The position numbers and the translations under genes are program-made. The notes beneath the pieces were generated by a model. The model was given only the letters and a program-made list of their open reading frames with translations, was not told where the DNA came from and made no database searches. A stretch of 45,849 bases of DNA from CAYNNP01 sp964398215 (GTDB taxonomy: Bacteria; Planctomycetota; Planctomycetia; Pirellulales; Pirellulaceae): NCBI GenBank assembly GCA_964398215.1, contig CAYNNP010000022.1, positions 1 through 45,849 of the forward strand, given 5' to 3'. This document shows positions 8,485-16,964 of the stretch, piece after piece (within the stretch, counting starts at the first letter, position 1; every line of letters begins with the position of its first letter).

Positions 8485-8862
8485 ATGAGCGAAGAATTGA
8501 TGCCTGTGGGCTCCATCAATTGGCGTGACCTAACCGTAGCCGACGCCGATGGTCTTTGTGATTTTTATGAGCAAGTTGTTGGCTGGCAGCGAGAGCCGTT
8601 CGACATGGGTGGCTACCAGGATTACTGCATGAAAGATGCTGATGGAACAGTGGTCGCGGGAATCTGCCACGCCAAAGGAGCGAACGAAGGTGTCCCGCCG
8701 CAGTGGTTGCCTTACATCACCGTCACCGATATCGCCAGCAGCATTGAAAGCTGCAAAGCTCTGGGCGGCAAGCTACTGCACGGTCCTCGAAACGCAGGCG
8801 GAGGTGACTGTGCCGTAATTCAAGACCCAAGCGGCGCAGTTGTTGGGCTGTACCAAGGCTAA
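8485..8862 (+). CDS. VOC superfamily (glyoxalase/bleomycin-resistance fold) protein
   Basis: The 125-aa product shows two beta-alpha-beta-beta-beta halves: INWRDLTVADADGLCDFYEQVVGWQ at the N-terminus and LPYITVTDIASSIESCKALGGKLL in the middle, ending in FQDP-like IQDPSGAVVGLYQG. Members bind a metal and catalyse isomerisation, dioxygenation or binding of small molecules. The reaction here is unknown. It follows the nucleoside transporter by 15 bp in the same direction and meets the coiled-coil gene tail to tail. Confidence 0.85.
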   Translation: MSEELMPVGSINWRDLTVADADGLCDFYEQVVGWQREPFDMGGYQDYCMKDADGTVVAGICHAKGANEGVPPQWLPYITVTDIASSIESCKALGGKLLHGPRNAGGGDCAVIQDPSGAVVGLYQG

Positions 8863-8873
8863 CGGATTGGCTT

Positions 8874-11810
8874 CTAAGCTTCTCGGCCGCCGATCAATTC
8901 ATCCTGAAGGATTTTCAGTTCATCCCACTTTCCTTGCGCTGCCAATTTCGCTTGCTTGGGCCACGTGGATGTGTCGCGGCCTTTCATGCGTGGGCCTGCT
9001 TGTTCCAGGATCTCCCGCAGCTTCTTTTGGCTGCACTTGCCAAGTTCTCTGAACGTTTTGATCCCAGAGTCTTTCAAGACCGAAGCAATCTTTGGCCCCA
9101 CGCCTTCGATTTTCCTGAGATCATCCGGTTTGTCCTTCTTGGCCGTCTTCTTTGTTGCTGATTTCTTTGTTGCCGTCTTCTTTGCTGATTTCTTTTTGAC
9201 CGGCGCCTTAGCAGTAGACTGCTTCTTCACCGCTTTCTTTTTAGACGACTTGGTCTTTTTCGATTTCTTTGTGGTCTTCGTACTGGTTTTGGTTTCAGGA
9301 TCGCCGCTCACGTCGAACAAAAGGCTCTGTGGTGTCGATCCACTCGATTCCTTAAGCGCCTTGATTTGCTGCTCGAGCTGAGAGTTCTGCAACGTCAACG
9401 CTTCCAATTCAGCCGTGACTTTCTCTAGCTTGGCCGCATTCTCCTTGGCACCCGCAAGCTCGGATTTCAAAGCCGCAGATTTCTGGACTGATTCATTCAG
9501 GCTTGACTTGGTCGATTCAAGCTCAGCAGCAAGCGTCTGCTTCTCCGTAGTTGTCGCCGCGACGAACTGCTGGTGCTGTTGTTTTGATTCCGACAGTAGC
9601 TTGGCAGATTGTTCAACCTGCTCCTTCTGGGCCGCAGTGTTTTGCAGGCTTGATTCAAGCTCTTTTTGTAGTTCTTGTTTTTGCCCTGTGAGCTCCTCAA
9701 GCTGCTTGGCTGCCAAATTCAGGTCGTTTACCTTTTCCGTCAGTGCAGCAACCTCTGCTTCAAGCGCAGCCGATTTTTGCCGTGATTCATTCAGGCTCGA
9801 CTTGGCCGCTTCAAGCTCAGAAACCGTGTTCTGTTTTTCCGTAGCGGCCGCATTAACGAATTGATCATGCAGCTGCTTTGTCTCGGACAGCTGCTTTGCG
9901 GCTTGTTCAAGCTGTTGTTTTTGACTGGCAAATTCTTGCTGGCTGGATTCTAGCCTTTGCTGCAAATCCGCCTTTGCCTGGTTCAACTCTTTGTTGATTT
10001 CCGCTTGTCTAGCGGTGTGGTTTTCAGAATCTTGATGGCGTGCTGCCTGTTCGGACGCCAGTCTGTCTTGCAGCGCCGAGACCTGCTGCGAAAGCAAATC
10101 GTTTTGTTCGCTTAGCTGGGCGTGAACCGCTGTATGTTTCTCGGCATCGCCACTTTGTCTGGCACACGCTGCATCGAGCTGTGCTTGTAAATCCGCAGCA
10201 GATTCTTGCAGACGCTTGGTTTCATTCTGGGCGACTTCAAGCTCTGTCTTGGCTTGCCCAAGCTGAAGCTGAGTTTCAGCGATGGTTTTCTCCGCCTGCT
10301 CCGCTCCTGACTTCAACTGTTGTTGACTGGTGGCCAATGACTGCTGAAGTTCAGTGTTCTGCGACTTCAAAGCTTCGGCTTCTTGGGCAACATTGCCTTG
10401 GCTGGCTTCATTCTGAGCCTTCAACTGGTGAATCGCAGCCTCGGACTCGTTCGCCACTTTCGAGATTTCAGCCTTCAGTGCATCTGTCGTTGAAAGCGCT
10501 TCCGCCAACTGCTCCTTCAAATGCGTATTCTCGTTGCGCAAGCCAGCGGCATCGTTTTCAACGACTTCGTTCGTTTGCCGCAGCTGATTTTCGCTAAGCG
10601 CCAGTTTCTGAGCTAGCTCTTGAACATTTGCCTGAAGGCTTGTGTGAGTTTCTGCACGCGACTCCAACTGTTCAGTCAGAGCCTGGATTTTGGAAGATGA
10701 TTCCGTCCGCAGGCTTTCAAGCTGTTGCTGGTACGCGGTTGCTTTTTCTGTTTGCGAAGCAAGCGATTGAGAAAGCTGTTCATGCTCCGCCGCCAATCGC
10801 TGATTTTCAGATTTCAAATTCTCATTCTGCTGAGAAGCCTGCTCGCCTGCCTGGAGGCGTGAATTCAAAGCATCTTGTTGAGACTGCAGTCGGGCCACCT
10901 CAGCAGACGCAGCGGCCAATCGCTCGTTGGATTCATCCAATTCACTCTGCGATCTCAAACGCGATTGCTCTGCCGACTGCTTTGCTTGCTCGCTATCAGT
11001 TGTCTTTGCTGCCGCGGCCTGCTGTTGGTTCTCAAGTTCCAAACGCAGATTTGCGATCTCTTTGTGAAGTTCCTGGTTCGTCTGCGATTCGCTTTCGGCT
11101 TTGTCTGCAGAGAGTTTTATCTGGGATTCCGATTCGCTCTTTAGTTTCGACATCGAACTTTCTAGCGAGCCAGCCAACGCCTTTGCAGCAATCAGTTGCT
11201 CTGCCACACTCCGATTCTGCGACTCGAAACCAGCGGATTGCTGCTTTGTTTGTTGCAGCAACTGCTGTAGCTCAGCGACCTGCGATGCCAGCTCACTGTT
11301 CTTGGCAGACAAAGCTTCTACTTGATCTGGCAAGTCCTTGGTGTTGGCAAACTCGCCTCGCAGGGCGTCTAGCTCAGACTGTGAATTCGCCAGCTCTAGC
11401 TTAAGTGACTTGATGGACTCCTGGCCTTGCGCGACCTGCGTTTCGGCATCCGACTTCCAAGTTTCCAATGTAGAAATTTGATTCGTTGCGGTTTCATGTT
11501 GTTGTCGCAACGCGCCGAATTCTTGGGTAGCACTCTGCAGCGAATTTTTCAGTGAACTTTCGTTCTCACGGAGCGAATTCAATTCGCGCTCAAGCGGCTC
11601 AATTCGAGCTAGCTGCTTTTGGCATTCGGCTAGTTCAGCGAGCAGTTCTTTGTGCTTGGCTTCGAGTTCTTCAAACTGATTGAACCAGCGATCGTTGGCC
11701 GCGTAGACATCATCAAGTTCTTCTACAAGATCTTTCTTTTGCCGCTGAAACTTCGCAAGCTCATCCTGCATTTGTTTGAAGCGGATATTGATTTCGTCTG
11801 GCGTGGGCAT
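8874..11810 (-). CDS. Giant coiled-coil protein with histone-H1-like tail and helix-hairpin-helix domain
   Basis: The start is taken as ATG 11810 (MPTPDEINIRFKQ, 978 aa); the open frame extends to 11855. Residues 1-820 are almost unbroken coiled coil rich in Q, E, S, A and L. It includes a diverged internal duplication of about 57 residues: SETKQLHDQFVNAAATEK ... SSLNESRQKSAAL recurs as SESKQQHQQFVAATTTEK ... SSLNESVQKSAAL. Then comes a Lys/Ala/Thr tract of about 50 residues (repeated KKSAKKTATKK type) like bacterial H1-like proteins. The last 85 residues are a HhH domain (DLRKIEGVGPKIASVLKDSG ... TWPKQAKLAAQGKWDELKIL). This suggests a DNA-binding or nucleoid-structuring filament; both DNA-contact elements sit at the C-terminus. 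No ATPase heads, so it is not SMC itself. Confidence 0.85.
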   Translation of the reverse strand: MPTPDEINIRFKQMQDELAKFQRQKKDLVEELDDVYAANDRWFNQFEELEAKHKELLAELAECQKQLARIEPLERELNSLRENESSLKNSLQSATQEFGALRQQHETATNQISTLETWKSDAETQVAQGQESIKSLKLELANSQSELDALRGEFANTKDLPDQVEALSAKNSELASQVAELQQLLQQTKQQSAGFESQNRSVAEQLIAAKALAGSLESSMSKLKSESESQIKLSADKAESESQTNQELHKEIANLRLELENQQQAAAAKTTDSEQAKQSAEQSRLRSQSELDESNERLAAASAEVARLQSQQDALNSRLQAGEQASQQNENLKSENQRLAAEHEQLSQSLASQTEKATAYQQQLESLRTESSSKIQALTEQLESRAETHTSLQANVQELAQKLALSENQLRQTNEVVENDAAGLRNENTHLKEQLAEALSTTDALKAEISKVANESEAAIHQLKAQNEASQGNVAQEAEALKSQNTELQQSLATSQQQLKSGAEQAEKTIAETQLQLGQAKTELEVAQNETKRLQESAADLQAQLDAACARQSGDAEKHTAVHAQLSEQNDLLSQQVSALQDRLASEQAARHQDSENHTARQAEINKELNQAKADLQQRLESSQQEFASQKQQLEQAAKQLSETKQLHDQFVNAAATEKQNTVSELEAAKSSLNESRQKSAALEAEVAALTEKVNDLNLAAKQLEELTGQKQELQKELESSLQNTAAQKEQVEQSAKLLSESKQQHQQFVAATTTEKQTLAAELESTKSSLNESVQKSAALKSELAGAKENAAKLEKVTAELEALTLQNSQLEQQIKALKESSGSTPQSLLFDVSGDPETKTSTKTTKKSKKTKSSKKKAVKKQSTAKAPVKKKSAKKTATKKSATKKTAKKDKPDDLRKIEGVGPKIASVLKDSGIKTFRELGKCSQKKLREILEQAGPRMKGRDTSTWPKQAKLAAQGKWDELKILQDELIGGREA

Positions 11811-12241
11811 TTCAAAGTTGCAATTCAAGGAGGGAATCGACGGACAGAAAAGCAACGATTCATCCTGAAGCCAATCATGCGCCGGGGTGTTAAACGTCGA
11901 CTGATGCTCTACCGTACGATTGCGTATTTTAGTTCAAGACACCGCAATTACCCGCGTTTGGCGCCAAATATTGGAATCTTGCGAGGTGCCCTGTTTGCCC
12001 GAATATGCCGCATAGCGGTTACGATTTTCGGCTTTCACCATCAAAACCCTAAATCGCTGAGTTTCATTTGCTTGCTGTTTTGGCCATTTGACGAAGCAAT
12101 ATCACAGACGGATCATCCGGTGCGATCTGCCACTCGCACACCAATTCTTGCGAGTGGTTGATGGACCAAACCGTCTTCTGTTTAACAGTATGCCGCATTC
12201 CCAACGGTTCCGTTGCAAAAAACAACAGAGCGGAGAACTCA
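11811..12241. other. Divergent intergenic region
   Basis: This region lies between the coiled-coil gene (-) and the histidine kinase gene (+). A frame runs through it on + but looks like non-coding extension. It should hold the promoters of both genes; I could not identify specific boxes. Confidence 0.4.
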
Positions 12242-13660
12242 GTGAATACTTACCCCAAAACGCTTCCAAGCCAAGAAACAACCAACCCCTCTGTGGTAGA
12301 CACCGAGGCCCAGCTTGGATCAGTATTTCAATTGCTGAGTGAAACCGCCCATGACTTGCGTTCGCCGCTAAACACGATCCGTGAGTCCATCCGGTTGGTC
12401 CAAGAAGGTGAACTTGGGGATGTGAATGATGAACAGGAAGAACTCTTATCCGCCGCAATCAGTCAGTGCCAGTGCGTTGACCAATTGGTTGGTGAAATGC
12501 TGCAAGTCGAACGGCTAAGAATTGGTATGCCCCAAGCGAGGCGTGATTGGTTTAGCATCGTTCGAGTTCGACAAGCAATCAACGAAACGCTGCGGCCTTG
12601 GACCGTGCCGCGCAACATTCGGATCCTGTGGGATGGCGCAGTTGATCCGAACGTACGAGTATTTGGGGATCTTGCAATGATTCGCCGGTTGGTCGTCAAC
12701 CTGGTTACCAACGCGATTCGCGTCACGCCAGACGGTGAAGCGATCATGATCAAAGCAAAGAAGACTGCTGATGGAGCATCCATTGTTTGGTCAGTGATCG
12801 ATCAAGGTACTGGTGTCAGCAGATCAGATCTAGAACGGATCGCCCAACGCAACACATCAATGAGCGGCGGGGAAGGACTGGGGCTTTCGATTTGTCGACA
12901 ACTGGCGGCTCTGCATTTCTCTCATTTGGAAATCCGTTCTCGAATCGGATTCGGCACGACAGTTAGCTTCGCAACTCCTTTTAACTGCCCTACATCTGTC
13001 GCGAAAAACTGGGTCAAGTGGCGACTGAATTGGGCCAGGAATTCCGAAAGCACTAGGCAGCCAGCAGGATCAGAAAAACATGTGCGGATTGACAATCCTC
13101 TCAGTGGTGTTGAATTGAAGTTAGAAAGTGCAAAACCTCGGTACTCCGACCAGATCTGCGTTGGCACCGTTGAGCTAGGTGCATCAGTGCCGAAACAAGC
13201 TGGCCAGTCGTTTGACGCAGTACTCCAATCCAAGCTCACTGCATTCGATCTTTCCTACCGAATTGATAGTCGGCACTGGGTCTGGGTGCTCGATGCGAAC
13301 AATGAATCTGCCAGGCGGCGCGTGGATGCAATCCATAGTGTTGTCGAAGAACAGGCTCCGCAAATTCGATTGACTTGGAGCTCACCACGAGAGATCGTGC
13401 TGGATCAAGAACGCACGGCGAATCGACTACAAGACATTCTTGTTAGACAAACGCTTGCGTCTGCAAACCGACGTATTGCAGTTGCCGATCGTGATCAAGT
13501 TCGATTGGGCACTGAGCCAATCGCCGATTCGCCAGTGGCTGCACAACGCTTGGAAAGTGAAGTCAGGCGGCTTTCGACCCGTTTGTTTGAACAAGCGGAA
13601 AATACAAGAGCCCAGACTCAACGAATCGCCCCGCCATCACCCGCGATTCAGCCGAACTGA
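12242..13660 (+). CDS. Soluble sensor histidine kinase without a recognisable input domain
   Basis: GTG 12242 is chosen because ggag (12232-12235) sits six bases upstream; the open frame begins at 12158. The 472-aa product has a HisKA dimerisation helix with the phospho-acceptor His in SETAHDLRSPLNTIRES (about residue 37). A HATPase domain follows, with N-box NLVTNAIRVTPDG, an SVIDQGTGVS G1 box and GEGLGLSICRQLA. The last 240 residues match no domain I recognise and end in a coiled, Arg/Gln-rich tail. No membrane span and no receiver are present, and no response regulator gene adjoins, so it is an orphan kinase. The partner may be elsewhere. Confidence 0.88.
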   Translation: MNTYPKTLPSQETTNPSVVDTEAQLGSVFQLLSETAHDLRSPLNTIRESIRLVQEGELGDVNDEQEELLSAAISQCQCVDQLVGEMLQVERLRIGMPQARRDWFSIVRVRQAINETLRPWTVPRNIRILWDGAVDPNVRVFGDLAMIRRLVVNLVTNAIRVTPDGEAIMIKAKKTADGASIVWSVIDQGTGVSRSDLERIAQRNTSMSGGEGLGLSICRQLAALHFSHLEIRSRIGFGTTVSFATPFNCPTSVAKNWVKWRLNWARNSESTRQPAGSEKHVRIDNPLSGVELKLESAKPRYSDQICVGTVELGASVPKQAGQSFDAVLQSKLTAFDLSYRIDSRHWVWVLDANNESARRRVDAIHSVVEEQAPQIRLTWSSPREIVLDQERTANRLQDILVRQTLASANRRIAVADRDQVRLGTEPIADSPVAAQRLESEVRRLSTRLFEQAENTRAQTQRIAPPSPAIQPN

Positions 13661-13775
13661 ACCGCACGGTTCCAATTTCTGTGTAAACGTAGTTGATTCC
13701 CACATTGTTGGGCCTACTCAGTCGAGAGATTCTGCGGCATAATCCGTTGTTTTCTCCGATTGTGCATGCATCCCA

Positions 13776-15260
13776 ATGATTGAAGACAAACTTGGAATCA
13801 CTGCCGTCACATTTGATGACGTATTGCTCGAGCCGCGCTATAGCGAAGTCGTCCCCAGCGAAGTGGATGTGAGCTCGCGTCTGACCAATCGAATTCAACT
13901 GAAGATCCCGCTGATCTCGTCCCCAATGGACACGGTCACCGAAGCTGAAATGGCAATCGCGCTGGCCGAACAAGGTGGGATGGGGATCATCCACAAGAAT
14001 CTGACTGTGGAACGGCAAGTCGAAGAGGTTGCCAAGGTGAAACGGTCCGCTAACGGAATCATTGTCGATCCTGTTACCTTGGCTCCCACCGAGCGAGTTG
14101 GCCGTGCCGCAGAACTGATGGACCAAGCCAACGTCTCTGGCATTCCAATCGTTCACGATGATCATACGCTGGCTGGGATTCTAACCCGCCGCGACCTACG
14201 CTTCCTAGAAGACCCAAAGCTCCCAGTCTCCGAAGTCATGACTCGTGAGAACTTAGTGACTGCAGTGGGGAATGTAACGCTTGAGCAAGCTGAGAAGATT
14301 TTAACGGAAAAAAGGGTAGAGAAACTTTTACTGATTGACGAAGAAAGGAAACTGACGGGATTAATAACGATTCGTGATATCGACATGCTCAAGCAGTATC
14401 CGAATGCTTGCAAGGATAGCCAAGGCAGGTTGCGAACGGGTGCGGCAATTGGAGTCGGTGATTTAGAGCGAGCAGAACAGCTAATCAATCAAGACGTTGA
14501 TTTGTTGGTGGTTGATTCGGCTCACGGTCACAGCAAGAACGTGATTGATACTGTCAAAGCAATAAAACAACAAAAGAATTGGGACATTGACGTGATCGCT
14601 GGCAATGTTGCCACCGGTGACGCGGCAAAGGACTTGATTGAGGCGGGCGCTGATGCAATCAAAGTCGGAATCGGGCCTGGCTCGATTTGTACGACGCGTG
14701 TGATTAGCGGCGTTGGTGTTCCACAGATTTCAGCGATTTTGGGTGCGGTCAAAGTTGCTGAGCCACGAAACATTCCTGTGATTGCTGATGGCGGAATTCG
14801 CTTCAGCGGTGACATTACGAAAGCAATTGCTGCCGGCGCGAGCACGGTAATGATTGGGAGCCTGTTTGCGGGACTCAAGGAGAGTCCAGGCAAACTGATC
14901 CTTTACCAAGGAAGGACTTTTAAGTCTTACCGAGGGATGGGGTCGATGGGTGCCATGGTAAAGGGAAGTGCTGATCGGTATCGCCAGAAAGGCGCGTCTG
15001 CGGGAAAACTTGTTCCCGAGGGTGTCGAAGGGCGAGTGCCGTTCAAAGGACCTCTCGGAGACTATGTCTACCAATTGGTAGGCGGTCTTCGTGCTGGGAT
15101 GGGATACGTAGGATCACGGACGATTGACGAGCTGCGACACGACGCCAAATTCATACGCGTTTCCGCAGCAACGGTTAGGGAGAACCACCCCCATGACATT
15201 GCGATTACACAAGAAGCGCCAAACTATAGTCCAGACGTTCACACAGGTGATTCGTCCTGA
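13776..15260 (+). CDS. guaB: Inosine-5'-monophosphate dehydrogenase
   Basis: This enzyme oxidises IMP to XMP with NAD+, the first committed step of GMP synthesis. All hallmarks are present: TFDDVLLEPRYSEV at the start, SSPMDTVTEAEMA, two CBS domains (about 95-205), VDSAHGHS, GNVAT, and the active-site loop GPGSICTTRV with catalytic Cys305. Next come VIADGGIRFSGD, the flap YRGMGSMGAM and the C-terminal GGLRAGMGYVG. Length 494 aa is normal. The 3' end overlaps the next gene by 68 bases in a different frame. Confidence 0.98.
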   Translation: MIEDKLGITAVTFDDVLLEPRYSEVVPSEVDVSSRLTNRIQLKIPLISSPMDTVTEAEMAIALAEQGGMGIIHKNLTVERQVEEVAKVKRSANGIIVDPVTLAPTERVGRAAELMDQANVSGIPIVHDDHTLAGILTRRDLRFLEDPKLPVSEVMTRENLVTAVGNVTLEQAEKILTEKRVEKLLLIDEERKLTGLITIRDIDMLKQYPNACKDSQGRLRTGAAIGVGDLERAEQLINQDVDLLVVDSAHGHSKNVIDTVKAIKQQKNWDIDVIAGNVATGDAAKDLIEAGADAIKVGIGPGSICTTRVISGVGVPQISAILGAVKVAEPRNIPVIADGGIRFSGDITKAIAAGASTVMIGSLFAGLKESPGKLILYQGRTFKSYRGMGSMGAMVKGSADRYRQKGASAGKLVPEGVEGRVPFKGPLGDYVYQLVGGLRAGMGYVGSRTIDELRHDAKFIRVSAATVRENHPHDIAITQEAPNYSPDVHTGDSS

Positions 15261-16950
15261 CTTTGCTGCAATTGCTGCAACAGCTTTGCTGTGTTTGTCG
15301 GCAAATGCTCAAACATGGCAGACGCCCAGCAGCGGTACGCCGACTTCGCAAATGCGTTCAGTCCCTGTTGCCCAGACGCAGACTGCGACACAGCAACATC
15401 AACCACGAAAAACTGGCTGGAATTTGAACTGGCGACGCAGCACTAGCATCGCTCATTCCAATCAACAACCAGGATCCGTGGACGTTTTTGCTGACCAGCA
15501 AACAACGCCACCACCGGCAACGCCTAGCACGGTTCATCCGCCGCAGGTTAGCCAGCCAAGATCATTTGATGCTTTTGCCGAAAATCAAACAACGCCGCCG
15601 CCATCAAACACGGTTGGCCAGCAGCCTCCGATTGGCCAGCCAATTCAGCAAGTAACGTATATGCAAGATGCTGGGCAGCCTCAAGCCACTGCCAATGCAG
15701 AGCGTGACTTTTTCGCAAATCCATTCGGAAGCGCATCCCAGAATCGTGCAGCAATGCCAGCAGCACCGAGTCGAATTCCAACTGAGGCGAATACAACATT
15801 TGCTGCCCAAGCTAGCGGTGCGCCGCAGAACGGATTGCGAGCAAACCAAGGTCCCGGGGGCGCGTTGAGTTTGCCGCCAGGCGACATTGGTGGCCCAAGT
15901 GTTCCCTCACTACAGGGCCCTGACACTCTGCCACCACCGGCCGAAACGTTGCCACCACCGCGCGTTCGCGATGCTGAAGTTATCCCGACCGAGCCTGGCA
16001 AGGCCATAGTGCCGGATTCGGCGGAAAGCAAATTTCGAGATTTGCTCCAGAATAAACCTGACAAATCTGACCCGGATGAACCAAAAGCCGGTGACGATTC
16101 TCCTTCCGACGTAGACGAGTTTGAAAATCCATTTGGTCGTGACTTGGACGACGATGATTTGCGGCGACTGGAACAGCGTATGAAGGAAAACCGAGAAAAG
16201 CGGAAGGCAGCTGGTGACTCGGATGCTGATACTGATGAAGACGAGGATCTTGGGCTGGGTGGATCGGAAACGATTTCTTGCCAAGATTTCCGTCAGCGAA
16301 TCAAGCAAACAACGATTCACGATGTGTCACTGGACATCAGCCCTCCGTTTCGCCCAGATATCCTGAGCGAACGAGGTTTCCAAAAGCTGAAGAAAGAGTT
16401 TGATGCCAAGCAAGCGCCTCGAGAATGGGTGTCCAGCAAAGGCGAGGTATTAACCAATGGTAGACTGGTCGACTTGGCGTATGAAAGGGCCGTTGTCCAT
16501 GGAGCAGATGGAACCGTTTCCAGGCTTGCTTTGGATCGCTTAAGTGAAGGCGACTTGGCGTACATTTCCGAAAACTGGGGACTGCCTCGCGAATGTCTGC
16601 TAGAGGACATTGCGTACAAACGTCGAAACTGGAACCCAATGACCATTACATGGAAAGCATCCAATCTTTGTCACAAGCCGCTGTATTTTGAAGATGTGAA
16701 TTTGGAGCGATACGGACACACCCACGGTCCAATCTTGGAACCAGTGGTGCAGTCGGCACACTTCTTTGCCAACATCGCGATCTTGCCATACAAGATGGGA
16801 GTCCATTCGCCTCACGAATGCCAGTATGCACTGGGTTACTACCGACCAGGCAGTTGCGCACCGTGGATCAAAGAACCGTTCCCACTGAGTGCAAAGGGTG
16901 CACTGTTCCAGGGTGCTACCGTGACAGGCCTATTCTGGCTGGTACCGTAA
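15193..16950 (+). CDS. Secreted Pro/Gln-rich protein with an SHD1-like domain
   Basis: ATG 15193 lies inside the end of guaB, preceded by aggga (15177-15181). It gives a plausible signal peptide (MTLRLHKKRQ ... FAAIAATALLCLSANAQ). The 585-aa product then has a disordered Pro/Gln/Thr-rich region to about residue 280, including a repeated unit (VFADQQTTPPPATP and AFAENQTTPPPSNT). An acidic/basic stretch follows (about 280-360). The C-terminal domain contains REWVSSKGEVLTNGRLVDL ... DRLSEGDLAYI, which fits the SLA1-homology domain SHD1 common in planctomycetes. The last 100 residues are Cys-containing and well ordered in composition. It is probably exported; ligand and role are unknown. Translation may be coupled to guaB. 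Confidence 0.8.
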   Translation: MTLRLHKKRQTIVQTFTQVIRPDFAAIAATALLCLSANAQTWQTPSSGTPTSQMRSVPVAQTQTATQQHQPRKTGWNLNWRRSTSIAHSNQQPGSVDVFADQQTTPPPATPSTVHPPQVSQPRSFDAFAENQTTPPPSNTVGQQPPIGQPIQQVTYMQDAGQPQATANAERDFFANPFGSASQNRAAMPAAPSRIPTEANTTFAAQASGAPQNGLRANQGPGGALSLPPGDIGGPSVPSLQGPDTLPPPAETLPPPRVRDAEVIPTEPGKAIVPDSAESKFRDLLQNKPDKSDPDEPKAGDDSPSDVDEFENPFGRDLDDDDLRRLEQRMKENREKRKAAGDSDADTDEDEDLGLGGSETISCQDFRQRIKQTTIHDVSLDISPPFRPDILSERGFQKLKKEFDAKQAPREWVSSKGEVLTNGRLVDLAYERAVVHGADGTVSRLALDRLSEGDLAYISENWGLPRECLLEDIAYKRRNWNPMTITWKASNLCHKPLYFEDVNLERYGHTHGPILEPVVQSAHFFANIAILPYKMGVHSPHECQYALGYYRPGSCAPWIKEPFPLSAKGALFQGATVTGLFWLVP

Positions 16951-16964
16951 CCATCCTGGTTACG
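16946..16964. terminator. Hairpin spanning the stop codons of two convergent genes
   Basis: cgtaacca (16946-16953) / tcc / tggttacg (16957-16964) is a perfect 8-bp stem. The + gene's TAA (16948-16950) and the - gene's TAA (16960-16962) both lie within it. There is no strong T-tract, so it may act as a modest bidirectional terminator or as mRNA 3'-end protection. Confidence 0.5.

Noticed and set aside
8956..9864. Long + strand frames opposite the coiled-coil gene
   Set aside because: They mirror the repetitive Gln/Ser/Ala-rich and Lys-rich codons of the minus-strand gene and have no ribosome binding sites or domain features.
10040..11404. + strand frames of 185 and 258 aa
   Set aside because: Both are antisense to the coiled-coil protein and Ala/Leu/Arg-biased as expected from its complement.
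11652..12161. + strand frame of 169 aa upstream of the histidine kinase
   Set aside because: Half lies opposite the coiled-coil gene, with no motif or ribosome binding site. It looks like chance open frame.
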